Source: Nonomuraea sp. NEAU-A123
GTDB taxonomy: Bacteria > Actinomycetota > Actinomycetes > Streptosporangiales > Streptosporangiaceae
Reading direction: 5' to 3'
Assembly: GCF_018603905.1 (NCBI RefSeq)
Contig: NZ_JAHFZZ010000003.1
Location: forward strand, 310,001-374,000
Length of the DNA stretch: 64,000 nt
Shown: positions 1-7,474 of the stretch, piece by piece
How positions within the stretch are numbered: the stretch's first letter is position 1
How the letters are laid out: each line of letters begins with the position of its first letter
The notes under the pieces: generated by a model
Told to the model about the DNA's origin: nothing
What the model saw: only the letters and a program-made list of their open reading frames with translations
Databases searched by the model: none
Program-made: the position numbers and the translations under genes

Positions 1-1
1 G

Positions 2-55
2 GTGGCCGTGGGGCTGGCCAGGCGCGCTCGCCGTACCGTGCTGATCGTGCCCTGA
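2..55 (+). CDS. 3' end of an upstream gene (partial)
   Basis: An open frame runs in from the window edge and stops at TGA 53-55, giving the tail VAVGLARRARRTVLIVP. It has a hydrophobic and basic character, as at the end of a membrane protein. Too little remains to name it. The alternative is that this is simply non-coding sequence upstream of the peptidase gene. Confidence 0.35.
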   Translation: MAVGLARRARRTVLIVP

Positions 56-109
56 CCTGGCATCGCCGATAGCGCCCTGACCTCGTAGGACGTCGCGTAG
101 GGTGGCCGC

Positions 110-850
110 ATGAAACGTACTGCCGCTGCGTTCGTGGTGTTCGCGTCCGTTTCGTGCGGCGGGCAGGCGCCGGTCGCCGCACCGGCGCGGCCCGAGGTCC
201 AGCCCCAGGCTCAGACCCAGCCGCCGGTGCCCGCGACGCCCACCCCGACGGCGAAGACCGCCGCACCCAAGCCCGCCGGGCCGCCGAAGTTCACCGCCAC
301 GGTCACCAAGATCTCCCGCAGCCGCCTGCCCTACTCGTGGAAGCCCGGCTGCCCGGTCTCCTACCAGGACCTGCGGCTGATCACGATGACGTACTGGGGC
401 TTCGACGACAAGGCGCACAACGGCGAGCTGGTCGTGCGCAAGACCGTCACCGGCGACGTCGTCAAGGTCTTCGGGAAGCTGTATGCCATGCGCTACCCGA
501 TCAAGCAGATGCGGCTCGTCGACGTCTACAAGGGCGACGACTACGACTCGATCGACGCCGACAACACCTCGGCCTTCAACTGCCGCGCGGCCACCGGGTC
601 CAGCAACTGGTCCAACCACGCCTACGGCGAGGCGATCGACCTCAACCCGCGCGAGAACCCGTATGTCACCGCAAGCGGCAGCACCGCCCATCAGAACGCC
701 AAAAAGTTCGCCAAGCGCCCGGCGAAGGGCGAGGGCGTGATCAACCCGGGCGACCGGGTCGTCAGGGCCTTCGCCTCGGTGGGCTGGGGCTGGGGCGGCG
801 CCTGGTCGGGCACCAAGGACTTCCAGCACTTCAGCCGCAACGGCCGGTAG
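110..850 (+). CDS. M15-family peptidase lipoprotein (D,D-carboxypeptidase-like)
   Basis: Predicted secreted, lipid-anchored zinc peptidase acting on peptidoglycan peptides. The N-terminus is a short signal segment ending in a possible lipobox Cys at residue 16. A Pro/Ala/Thr-rich linker (about 20-60) follows, as expected for crossing to the wall. The M15 (VanY/extensin-like) catalytic signature is complete: His170 and Asp177 in SNHAYGEAIDLNP, and a distal His240 in KDFQHF. These are the zinc ligands and catalytic base of this family. Length (246 aa) is normal for a single-domain member. It is a monocistronic gene ahead of the NUDIX gene. The substrate (D-Ala-D-Ala or L-Ala-D-Glu bonds) cannot be read from sequence. 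Confidence 0.85.
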   Translation: MKRTAAAFVVFASVSCGGQAPVAAPARPEVQPQAQTQPPVPATPTPTAKTAAPKPAGPPKFTATVTKISRSRLPYSWKPGCPVSYQDLRLITMTYWGFDDKAHNGELVVRKTVTGDVVKVFGKLYAMRYPIKQMRLVDVYKGDDYDSIDADNTSAFNCRAATGSSNWSNHAYGEAIDLNPRENPYVTASGSTAHQNAKKFAKRPAKGEGVINPGDRVVRAFASVGWGWGGAWSGTKDFQHFSRNGR

Positions 851-876
851 CGGCGCCGGGCTGACAGAATCAGACC

Positions 877-1722
877 ATGGCGGCGAAGGACGGCGACGGT
901 TGGGCCCAATGCGAGCGCGGGCACCGGCACTGGGGGCTGCACGGGGCCTCGGGGCTCCTGGCCGTACACCATGACGGACAGGGCGTCCCGCACGTGCTCA
1001 TGCAGAAGCGGGTCTGGTGGAGCCACCACGGCGGCACGTGGGGGCTGCCGGGAGGTGCGCGCGACAGCCACGAGGACGCCGTGACGAGCGCGCTGCGCGA
1101 GGCGCACGAAGAGGCGTCCGTACACGGCGACGAGCTGCGCGTGCAGGGTGTCTACCTGGACGATCACGGCGGGTGGTCGTTCGAGACCGTGATCGCCGAG
1201 TCGGCCGAGCTGCTGGCCGCGGCGCCCGCCAACAACGAGAGCACCGAGCTGCGCTGGGTGCCGCTGCCCGAGGTCAAGTCCAGGAGGCTGCACCCCGGGT
1301 TCGCCGAGACGTGGGACAAGATCCAGCCGGAGCTCACCCCCGAGACGCTGGTGCTCGACGTCGCGAACATCATCGGCGCCCGCGCCGAGCACGGCTGGTG
1401 GAGGGACCGGCTGGGCGCGGCGACGCGGCTGCTGACCGACGTCGCGGGGCTGCGGCTGGCGCATTCCGTGCTCGCGCAGTGGTACCCGCGGATCGTGGCG
1501 GTCGTGGAGGGCGCCGCGAAGAGCGCGCCGGCCGTGCCCGGCATCCAGGTGGTGGCCGCGACGGGCAGCGGCGACGACGCGATCGTCGACGTCGTACGGC
1601 AGGCGCGGCCGTGGGAACGGGTGCTCGTGGTGACGGCGGACCGGGGGCTGAAGGAGCGCGTCAGCAAGCTGGGCGCCACGACCGTGGGCCCCAAGTGGCT
1701 GCTGTCACAGTTGGACGATTAG
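877..1722 (+). CDS. NUDIX hydrolase fused to a C-terminal PIN/NYN-like domain
   Basis: The N-terminal half is a NUDIX hydrolase. The box runs from about residue 60 to 82, with E66 and the REAHEEA core (R74, E75, E78, E79) that binds the metal and cleaves X-linked nucleoside diphosphates. From about residue 150 a second domain begins with LVLDVAN, then GSGDDAIVDVV and VVTADRGLKERV. This spacing of acidic residues is typical of PIN/NYN-type nucleases. The combination suggests nucleotide or RNA-end housecleaning. The gene starts 26 bp after the peptidase gene and is convergent with the STAS gene. The NUDIX assignment is firm; nuclease activity of the second half is inferred. Confidence 0.82.
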   Translation: MAAKDGDGWAQCERGHRHWGLHGASGLLAVHHDGQGVPHVLMQKRVWWSHHGGTWGLPGGARDSHEDAVTSALREAHEEASVHGDELRVQGVYLDDHGGWSFETVIAESAELLAAAPANNESTELRWVPLPEVKSRRLHPGFAETWDKIQPELTPETLVLDVANIIGARAEHGWWRDRLGAATRLLTDVAGLRLAHSVLAQWYPRIVAVVEGAAKSAPAVPGIQVVAATGSGDDAIVDVVRQARPWERVLVVTADRGLKERVSKLGATTVGPKWLLSQLDD

Positions 1723-1730
1723 CCGCCCGG

Positions 1731-2084
1731 TCACGGCTGGGCGGTCAGGACGCTGTCGAAGGCGGCCTTCAGCCCGGTCACGTCGAGGACCCGGCGCAGC
1801 ACCCCCTGCACGCCCGTGAGCCGGAGCGACCCGCCACGCTCGCCCGCCTTGCGCTGATGCTCGACCAGCACCCACAACCCGCTGGAATCGCAGAACGCCA
1901 AGGCGGCCGTGTCGATGACGATCGAGACGTGACCTGCGGCGATGAGCTCAGCCATGACCTGCTTGAGCCCGGGCGCGGTGAGCTTGTCGAGATCACCGCG
2001 CAGGAGCACGCTCGCGCTGCCGTCGGCCCGTTCCACCTCGACGTTGAGATCCGCCACCTCCTGAACGTACACCGCCGTCACCAC
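1731..2084 (-). CDS. STAS-domain anti-sigma factor antagonist
   Basis: A single STAS domain of 117 aa, the size of SpoIIAA/RsbV proteins. The phosphorylatable serine lies in CDSSGL (Ser67/Ser68), the site an anti-sigma kinase modifies in this family. Unphosphorylated, such proteins bind the anti-sigma factor and release a sigma factor. No kinase or sigma gene is adjacent, so the partner must be elsewhere. The gene is transcribed away from tRNA-Ser, whose 5' end lies 24 bp upstream of its start. Confidence 0.88.
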   Translation of the reverse strand: MVTAVYVQEVADLNVEVERADGSASVLLRGDLDKLTAPGLKQVMAELIAAGHVSIVIDTAALAFCDSSGLWVLVEHQRKAGERGGSLRLTGVQGVLRRVLDVTGLKAAFDSVLTAQP

Positions 2085-2108
2085 AGCCGCTATGGTGGTG
2101 TGCGCACT

Positions 2109-2195
2109 GGAGGGTTCGCATAGTGGACGAGTGCAGCCGCCTTGAAAGCGGCCAGGTCAGCGATGGCCTCGTGGGTTCGAATCCCACACCCTCCG
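2109..2195 (+). tRNA. tRNA-Ser (anticodon UGA)
   Basis: An 87-nt class II tRNA. The acceptor strand GGAGGGT (2109-2115) pairs with ACCCTCC (2188-2194), and the discriminator base is G2195. The anticodon stem GCCGC/GCGGC closes the loop CTTGAAA, giving anticodon TGA. The T arm holds GTGGGTTCGAATCCCAC. A long variable arm, as in all serine tRNAs, lies between. CCA is not encoded. The 3' end abuts the stop codon of the converging ParA-like gene with one base between. Confidence 0.96.
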
Positions 2196-2196
2196 C

Positions 2197-4302
2197 TCAC
2201 TCCCCCCGCGCGGCGAATCCGTCGCCGACGCAGGCGGCCAGCTGCAGGTAAGCCTCCCTGGTCGGTTCCTGGAGCCGGTCGAGGTCGATCTCGGCGCCCT
2301 CCTCCAGATGCGGGTCGTACGGCACGCGGATCACCGCACGGCACCTCGCGGCGAAGTGGGCCTCCAGTTTGGAGATGTCGACCGCCGACTTCGAGCGCGG
2401 ACGGACGCTGCAGAGCACCACGGTCGCGTCCCTGACCAGGTTGCCGTAGTGGTGCGCCTCCAGCCAGTCGAGCGTCGCCGACGCGGCCCTGGCGCCGTCC
2501 ACCGACGGCGAGCTGACCAGCACGATCTGGTCGGCGAGGCCGAGCACGCCGCCCATCGCCGAGTGGAGCAGGCCGGTGCCGCAGTCGGTGATGCAGATCG
2601 AGTAGAAGTTCTCCAGCACCTGCGAGACGGCCTGGTAGTCGGAGCCGCTGAACGCCTCGGACACCGACGGGTCACGGTCCGACGCGAGCACCTCCAGCCG
2701 CGAAGGCGCCTGCGAGGTGAACGCCCTGATGTCCACGTACCGCTTGACCTGGTCGCTCTCGTTGAGCAGGTCGCGTACGGTCGCCGAGGTCTCCAGGGTG
2801 AGCTTGTCGGACAGCGTCCCGCGATCGGGGTTGGCGTCGACCGCGATCACCCGGTCACCGCGCATCGCGGCGAGGGTGGCGCCCAGGCCGACCGTGGTCG
2901 TGGTCTTGCCCACGCCGCCCTTGAGACTCAGTACGGCCACGCGGTGGTGGCCGGTGGCGACCGGGGTGCGGGCCCTGGTCAGGAGCTCGCGGCGGCGGCG
3001 GACCTCTGGCGGCTCGCCCGGCTTGATCCAGCCGCCCGACGCCTTGTAGATCAGGCGGCGCCAGCCCTTGGAGGGGGCGTTGCGGCGGCCTCGGAGAAGC
3101 GACTCGGGGTCGAGGCTGTCCGCCGTGGGCTTGCCGGTGATCGGGGGGCGGGGCGGGGCGTTGAAGACCGGCACGGGGGCCGGACGGCGGCGCGGGGCGG
3201 GCGGCTCGTCGAAGGTGAGTGGCTCGTCGAAGGTGGGCGGCTGCTCGTAGGCGCGGTCCTGGCCGTACGAGCGCGGCTGGTCGAAGGCGCGGTCCTGCTC
3301 GTACGGGAGCGGCTCGTCGAAGGCCCTGGGCCGCGGCTTCGGCTCGTCGAACGTGCGGGGAAGCGGCTCGTCGAACGAACGGGACAGCGGCTCGTCGAAC
3401 GTGCGGAGCGGTTTCGGCTCGTCGAACGTGCGGAGCGGTTTCGGCTCGTCGAAAGCGTGGGGCGGCGACTTCGGTTCGTCGAAGGCGCGGGGCGGCGGCT
3501 CGTCGAGAGTCCGCGACTCCTCGAAGGCGGTCGGCTTTTCGGCGGCCGGCGGCTTGTCGAAGCTCAGCGGCAGGTCGAAGCTCGGCGGCTGCTCCGAGAC
3601 CGACGGCTTGTCCAAGGCGGACGGCTTGTCCAAAGCCGAGGGCTTGTCGAAGCTCGGCGGCTTGTCGAACCCCGATGGCTTGTCGAAGCTCGGCAGCTTG
3701 TCGAAGGTCAGCGGCTTGTCGAAGGTCAGCGGGACCTCCAGCCGTGGCTCCGTGGCGTCCTCGGGGGGCGGCTCGAAGGTGCCCAGAGCGGGCTCCTCGG
3801 CCGTCTCCACCGGGCGCGGCTCGTCGAACGTCTCCGCGGGACGCGGCCACTCCAGCGGCGCGGGCCAGGAGGCCTTCGTCTCCTCCTCCTGCTCCTCGAC
3901 CGCCGGCTTCTTCTCCGGCTTCGGGAAGGACAGCAGCGAGTAGGAGTCGGTGTCGTCGGGCCGGGGCAGCGGCTTGAGCGGCGCCAGGAAGGCGTCGTCG
4001 GCCTTGCCCAGGCTCGCCGGCGGAGTGACGGGCGCCGGTTCGTCCTTCGTACCGGCTGCCTCCTCGGTGAGCTCCTCCGCGGGCGGAGTGCCGTACACCG
4101 AGTCGACCGCGGCCCTGAACAGCGGCGTCGGCGTCTCATGTTGAGTCGGCACCGAGAGCCAAGGGTCCTGGGGGTACGGCGAAGCGACGGAGTCCTCCGA
4201 GGCAGAGGCGCTGACCGAGATCGGAGCTTCTTCCGTCTCCTTGATCGCGTCCAGCCAAGCCAGCTGTTCCTCGAGAGATTCCTCTCGATCGTGTCTTGCC
4301 AC
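2197..4302 (-). CDS. ParA/MinD-like ATPase with a long repeat-rich N-terminus
   Basis: About 701 aa. The C-terminal third is a deviant-Walker ParA/MinD ATPase: VAVLSLKGGVGKTTTT (near residue 460), then VIAVDANPDRGTLSDKL, followed by the CITDCGTGL switch region. The N-terminal ~430 residues are acidic and proline-rich, with a degenerate array of FDEP/FDKP units. This layout resembles EspI-type ATPases of actinobacterial type VII secretion systems, but no secretion genes are near, so the role (cargo positioning or a secretion accessory) is open. The start is set at GTG 4302, behind GGGGGAGAA, in preference to an upstream ATG at 4338. It is divergent from the quinone oxidoreductase gene. Confidence 0.82.
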   Translation of the reverse strand: MARHDREESLEEQLAWLDAIKETEEAPISVSASASEDSVASPYPQDPWLSVPTQHETPTPLFRAAVDSVYGTPPAEELTEEAAGTKDEPAPVTPPASLGKADDAFLAPLKPLPRPDDTDSYSLLSFPKPEKKPAVEEQEEETKASWPAPLEWPRPAETFDEPRPVETAEEPALGTFEPPPEDATEPRLEVPLTFDKPLTFDKLPSFDKPSGFDKPPSFDKPSALDKPSALDKPSVSEQPPSFDLPLSFDKPPAAEKPTAFEESRTLDEPPPRAFDEPKSPPHAFDEPKPLRTFDEPKPLRTFDEPLSRSFDEPLPRTFDEPKPRPRAFDEPLPYEQDRAFDQPRSYGQDRAYEQPPTFDEPLTFDEPPAPRRRPAPVPVFNAPPRPPITGKPTADSLDPESLLRGRRNAPSKGWRRLIYKASGGWIKPGEPPEVRRRRELLTRARTPVATGHHRVAVLSLKGGVGKTTTTVGLGATLAAMRGDRVIAVDANPDRGTLSDKLTLETSATVRDLLNESDQVKRYVDIRAFTSQAPSRLEVLASDRDPSVSEAFSGSDYQAVSQVLENFYSICITDCGTGLLHSAMGGVLGLADQIVLVSSPSVDGARAASATLDWLEAHHYGNLVRDATVVLCSVRPRSKSAVDISKLEAHFAARCRAVIRVPYDPHLEEGAEIDLDRLQEPTREAYLQLAACVGDGFAARGE
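3205..3740 (-). repeat. Degenerate FDEP/FDKP coding repeat array
   Basis: Within the ParA-like gene, more than 20 short units of the type FDEP, FDKP or LDKP recur at irregular 5-11 residue spacing. In DNA this appears as repeated GGCTCGTCGAA or GGCTTGTCGAA on the plus strand. The array splits into an FDKP-rich part (about 3580-3740) and an FDEP-rich part (about 3205-3500), as if two expansions occurred. It is probably an intrinsically disordered segment. Confidence 0.85.
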
Positions 4303-4416
4303 CGTGTTCTCCCCCTGGTGGGTGTAAAGGGGCAGCAAATACTTTGCAGGTTAACGCCATCAGTATCGGCAGAGGTCGCCAACCTACAACTTCCTTGCCC
4401 GGCTACGGTGGTTCGC

Positions 4417-5373
4417 ATGCGAGCCATCGAGATCACCAAGCCGGGACCGCCAGAGGTTCTGGAGTGGCGTGAGGTGTCGGATCCACGTCCTGAGCGGGGC
4501 GAAGTCCTCATCGAGGTGACGGCCGCCGGGCTGAACCGGGCCGACGTCCACCAGCGTCAGGGATTTTACGATCCGCCGCCCGGCGCGCCCCCGTACCCGG
4601 GGATGGAGGCTTCGGGCGTCGTGGTCGAGATCGGCGAGGACGTGGAACATTTCACTCCGGGTGACGAAGTGTGCGCGCTGCTGGCCGGGGGTGGCTACGC
4701 CGAGCGGGTGGCCGTGCCGTGGCAGCAGGTCATGCCCGTTCCCGAAGGCGTGACGCTGGTCGAGGCGGCCGGGCTGCCCGAGGTCGCGTGCACGGTGTGG
4801 TCCAACGTGTTCATGACCGCGCGGCTGCGGCGCAGCGAGACGCTGCTGGTGCACGGCGGGGCGAGCGGAATCGGGACGTTCGCCATCCAGTTGGCCAAGG
4901 CGTTCGGGTCACGGGTCGTCACGACGGCCGGGTCGGAGGCGAAGCTGAGCCGCCTCAAGGAGCTGGGCGCCGACGAGGCGATCAACTATCACGAGGAGGA
5001 CTTCGCCGAGCGGGTGACGGCCGATGTGATCCTCGACATCATGGGCGCCAAATACCTGTCCAGAAATATCCGGGCACTCCGTACGGGCGGCCGGTTGGTG
5101 ATCATCGGACTGCAGGGCGGCGCCAAGGCCGAGCTCGATCTGGGCGCCCTGCTCACCAAGCGAGCGGCCGTCCACGGCACCACGCTGCGCGCTCGCCCGG
5201 TCGACGAGAAGGGCGTCATCGTGCGCGGCGTCGTCGACAACGTGTGGCCATTGGTCAGTGCCGGGGCGGTGCGGCCCGTGGTGTACGCGGAGGTGCCGAT
5301 GGCGCAGGCCGCGGAGGCTCACCGATTGTTGGAATCGGGAGAGCACATAGGCAAAATCCTGCTAGTACGGTGA
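4417..5373 (+). CDS. NAD(P)H:quinone oxidoreductase (MDR, PIG3-like)
   Basis: A 318-aa zinc-independent medium-chain dehydrogenase/reductase. The N-terminal GroES-like domain begins RAIEITKPGPPEVLEW. The Rossmann domain carries LLVHGGASGIGTFAIQLAK for NADPH binding, and the fold ends in GKILLVR. The family reduces quinones or other electrophilic carbonyls. The zinc-binding cysteines of alcohol dehydrogenases are absent. ATG 4417 is the start consistent with the conserved N-terminus. bpa follows after 5 bp, so the two are likely cotranscribed. Confidence 0.88.
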   Translation: MRAIEITKPGPPEVLEWREVSDPRPERGEVLIEVTAAGLNRADVHQRQGFYDPPPGAPPYPGMEASGVVVEIGEDVEHFTPGDEVCALLAGGGYAERVAVPWQQVMPVPEGVTLVEAAGLPEVACTVWSNVFMTARLRRSETLLVHGGASGIGTFAIQLAKAFGSRVVTTAGSEAKLSRLKELGADEAINYHEEDFAERVTADVILDIMGAKYLSRNIRALRTGGRLVIIGLQGGAKAELDLGALLTKRAAVHGTTLRARPVDEKGVIVRGVVDNVWPLVSAGAVRPVVYAEVPMAQAAEAHRLLESGEHIGKILLVR

Positions 5374-5378
5374 GTGCT

Positions 5379-5891
5379 ATGAATGCTGAGGACAACAACA
5401 CCCCCCACATCGTGGTGGTGGGCCCGGACTTCCAAGGTCAGGGCGATAGCGGCGAAGACGAGCGATCGGTCACGAACCTCGTCGAACAGCCCGCCAAGGT
5501 GATGCGCATCGGCAGCATGATCCGGCAGCTTCTCGAAGAGGTCCGGGCGGCTCCTCTGGACGAGGCCAGCCGTAAGCGGTTGAAGGAGATCCACGAGTCC
5601 TCCATCAAGGAGCTCGAGGACGGCCTGGCGCCCGAACTCGTCGACGAGCTGGAGCGACTGTCGCTGCCCTTCACCGACGAGAACGGCACCCCGCCCAGCG
5701 AGGCCGAGCTGCGCATCGCGCACGCCCAGCTCGTGGGATGGCTTGAGGGCTTGTTCCACGGCATCCAGACGACGCTGTTCGCGCAACAGATGGCGGCGCG
5801 TGCCCAGTTGGAGCAGATGCGCAGGGCGCTGCCCGGCGTGCCCCACGACGACATGCAGCGGCCGCCCGGCGGCTCGGGCCCTTACCTGTAG
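5379..5891 (+). CDS. bpa: Bacterial proteasome activator Bpa (PafE)
   Basis: 170 aa, close to mycobacterial Bpa in length. The core is highly conserved, with LVEQPAKVMRIG, QLLEEVRAAPLDEASR, ELEDGLAPEL and QLVGWLEGLFHGIQT. Bpa forms a dodecameric ring that docks on the 20S proteasome and opens its gate without ATP, admitting unfolded proteins. Docking uses a C-terminal GQYL motif; here the last four residues are GPYL. This shows the host has a 20S proteasome, though the prcBA locus is not in the window. The last 10 bp overlap the converging Cof phosphatase gene. Confidence 0.93.
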   Translation: MNAEDNNTPHIVVVGPDFQGQGDSGEDERSVTNLVEQPAKVMRIGSMIRQLLEEVRAAPLDEASRKRLKEIHESSIKELEDGLAPELVDELERLSLPFTDENGTPPSEAELRIAHAQLVGWLEGLFHGIQTTLFAQQMAARAQLEQMRRALPGVPHDDMQRPPGGSGPYL

Positions 5892-6688
5892 AGCTGCTCG
5901 AGTACGCGCGCGACCCCGTCCTCGTTGTTGGCCGCCGTCACATGGTCCACGGCGGCCAGCACGGCGGGGTGCGCGTTGGCGACCGCGTAGGACGTGCCTG
6001 CCCAGGTGAGCATCGGCAAGTCGTTTGGCATGTCACCGAACGCCACCACTTGTGATGGCTTGATCTCATACTGTTCGGCGAGCGCGGCCAGGGCGGTGGC
6101 CTTCGTCACACCGTGCGCACTCATCTCGATCAGCCCTCTGCCGCTGGAGTGCGTGGCGGTCACCAGGTGCCCCACGAGCCCGTGCACGGCCTCGTGCAGC
6201 GGGTCCGGAGCCATGTCCGGGTGCAGAGCCAGCAGCTTGGCGCAGGGCCGCGAGGTCAGTGTCGCCGCGCCCACGCGAAGGCCGCCGATGGCCTTGCTGT
6301 CCCATCCGCCGAGTGGGAAATCGGACTCATGCGCAAAACCACCTTCATACTCGACCGAAAATGCGAGTTCGGGCACGTTCGCTCTTAGCTGAGAGACGAC
6401 TTGCTCCAGTACCTCGACCGCGATGAGGTGAGATTCCACTATCCGTTCGGTATGCAGATCGTAGATCAACGCACCGTTTGCACAGATTGCCAACCCTCGG
6501 TGACGCACCGCACCCGCCACACTGCTCATCCATCTAGGTGGACGGCCCGTGACGAACACTAGGACGGCACCAGTCTCCTCGACTCTGGCGAACGCCGCGG
6601 CCGTGCGGGGAGAGACGGTTCCGTCGGTGCGTAGAGCGGTTCCGTCGAGGTCGGTGGCCACTAGGCGCGGCGCTGCAAGGGTTCGCAT
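5882..6688 (-). CDS. HAD-superfamily phosphatase, Cof type
   Basis: 268 aa. Motif I is DLDGTAL (Asp13, Asp15), motif II lies in VFVTGRPP, and motif IV is FGDMPNDLPML with metal-binding aspartates. A type IIB cap sits between motifs II and III. The family hydrolyses phosphosugars, PLP or FMN precursors; the substrate here is unknown. It converges on bpa with a 10-bp overlap. The 223 bp upstream are shared with the cold-shock gene leader. Confidence 0.88.
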   Translation of the reverse strand: MRTLAAPRLVATDLDGTALRTDGTVSPRTAAAFARVEETGAVLVFVTGRPPRWMSSVAGAVRHRGLAICANGALIYDLHTERIVESHLIAVEVLEQVVSQLRANVPELAFSVEYEGGFAHESDFPLGGWDSKAIGGLRVGAATLTSRPCAKLLALHPDMAPDPLHEAVHGLVGHLVTATHSSGRGLIEMSAHGVTKATALAALAEQYEIKPSQVVAFGDMPNDLPMLTWAGTSYAVANAHPAVLAAVDHVTAANNEDGVARVLEQLYR

Positions 6689-6744
6689 AACACGTTCCAG
6701 TTTGCCCGGTCATGCCGCCGGCCAGAAATCTTCCTAGGGAGGGG

Positions 6745-6769
6745 AACACCAACGCGCCAGAATGGTGTT
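6745..6769 (+). promoter_or_regulatory. Hairpin in the cold-shock gene leader region
   Basis: AACACCA (6745-6751) and TGGTGTT (6763-6769) form a perfect 7-bp inverted repeat 143 bp upstream of the cold-shock start. Long structured leaders are usual for cold-shock genes and may act in temperature-dependent translation. The rest of the 6689-6911 gap shows no ORF of note. Confidence 0.35.
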
Positions 6770-6911
6770 AGATGTGATGGCGTTGTATTAGCTGATCCCG
6801 TAGTGAAAACCAGCATGACTTTGTCTGAGCCACCCCGGGTGCTTGCTGTACGACACACCGGGACTCGCGAGGTGCGGGTCCCATAGATTCACATCCTGAG
6901 GGAGAGCTTTT

Positions 6912-7115
6912 ATGGCTCAGGGAACCGTCAAATGGTTCAACGCCGAGAAGGGCTTCGGCTTCATCGCCCCGGACGGCGGTGCGCCGGACGTGTTCGTGCA
7001 CTTCTCCGAGATCGTCGGCAACGGCTACCGCAGCCTTGAAGACGGCCAGCGGGTCGAGTTCGAGATCACGCAGGGACAGAAGGGGCCGCAGGCCTCCCAG
7101 GTCCGTGCCATCTGA
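6912..7115 (+). CDS. Cold-shock protein (CspA family)
   Basis: A 67-aa single cold-shock domain and RNA chaperone. The start [18 protein letters not shown] contains RNP1 (KGFGFI), followed by RNP2 (VFVHFS); these aromatic residues stack on single-stranded RNA or DNA. A GGGAG ribosome site lies upstream, with a long leader. A hairpin terminator follows 17 bp after the stop, so this is a monocistronic unit. In actinobacteria such proteins may be constitutive rather than cold-induced. Confidence 0.95.
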   Translation: MAQGTVKWFNAEKGFGFIAPDGGAPDVFVHFSEIVGNGYRSLEDGQRVEFEITQGQKGPQASQVRAI

Positions 7116-7131
7116 CCTGTAGCAGCGAGAC

Positions 7132-7164
7132 AGACCGGGGTTCGCTTCCAGCGGGCCTCGGTCT
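7132..7164 (+). terminator. Hairpin terminator after the cold-shock gene
   Basis: AGACCGGGG (7132-7140) pairs with CCTCGGTCT (7156-7164) over 9 bp with one G-T pair. The loop is 15 nt and TTCGCG follows. Its position just after the stop codon supports termination. Confidence 0.65.
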
Positions 7165-7397
7165 TTCGCGTCTCTGGGCGGACCGTACGTCGTTCCAGAA
7201 CATGTCACTCTCCGTGCACGGCTGATCGTCCGTCAAAAGCCCGGCCACCGCGATAGCCCCCGTCTCGTGCCTGCGAACATTTCTTGTACGGCAAGCATCG
7301 GGAACCCGCCACCCGCCGACCAGGGCCGGGGGCCTCCAGGAATACGCCCGCTGACCCCGCACAGGGCCGGACGCCGTTACGCGCGCCGCGAACAGTG

Positions 7398-7432
7398 GTG
7401 ACAGATCGGTCACAGGTGTGACTCAACTCACA
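7398..7432. promoter_or_regulatory. Two tandem Crp/FNR-like palindromes
   Basis: The 7165-7474 gap holds GTGAC-N6-GTCAC (7398-7413) and TGTGA-N6-TCACA (7417-7432). The second is a perfect match to the classical Crp consensus. The centres are 19 bp apart, about two helical turns, and the second ends 42 bp before the next start codon. A Crp-family regulator probably controls the downstream membrane protein. Nothing else was seen in this gap. Confidence 0.5.
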
Positions 7433-7474
7433 TAGCCCTCGAACCATCGATCTTCCACAACCATCGACCGATAT

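Noticed and set aside
1017..2123. Long plus-strand frame of Arg/Ala/Gly character
   Set aside because: Frame shadow over the NUDIX gene and antisense to the STAS gene; no motifs and it runs into the tRNA.
3205..3740. CRISPR-like regular repeats
   Set aside because: Repeats are short, imperfect, irregularly spaced and in frame with a protein; there are no unique spacers and no cas genes.
2308..4416. Plus-strand extension of the quinone oxidoreductase frame by ~700 codons
   Set aside because: It mirrors the ParA-like gene and its repeats (Arg/Val/Leu-rich shadow). The conserved start of the enzyme is at 4417.
6689..6911. Small ORFs in the cold-shock leader
   Set aside because: No ribosome site, no family-like sequence, and they overlap the leader hairpin.
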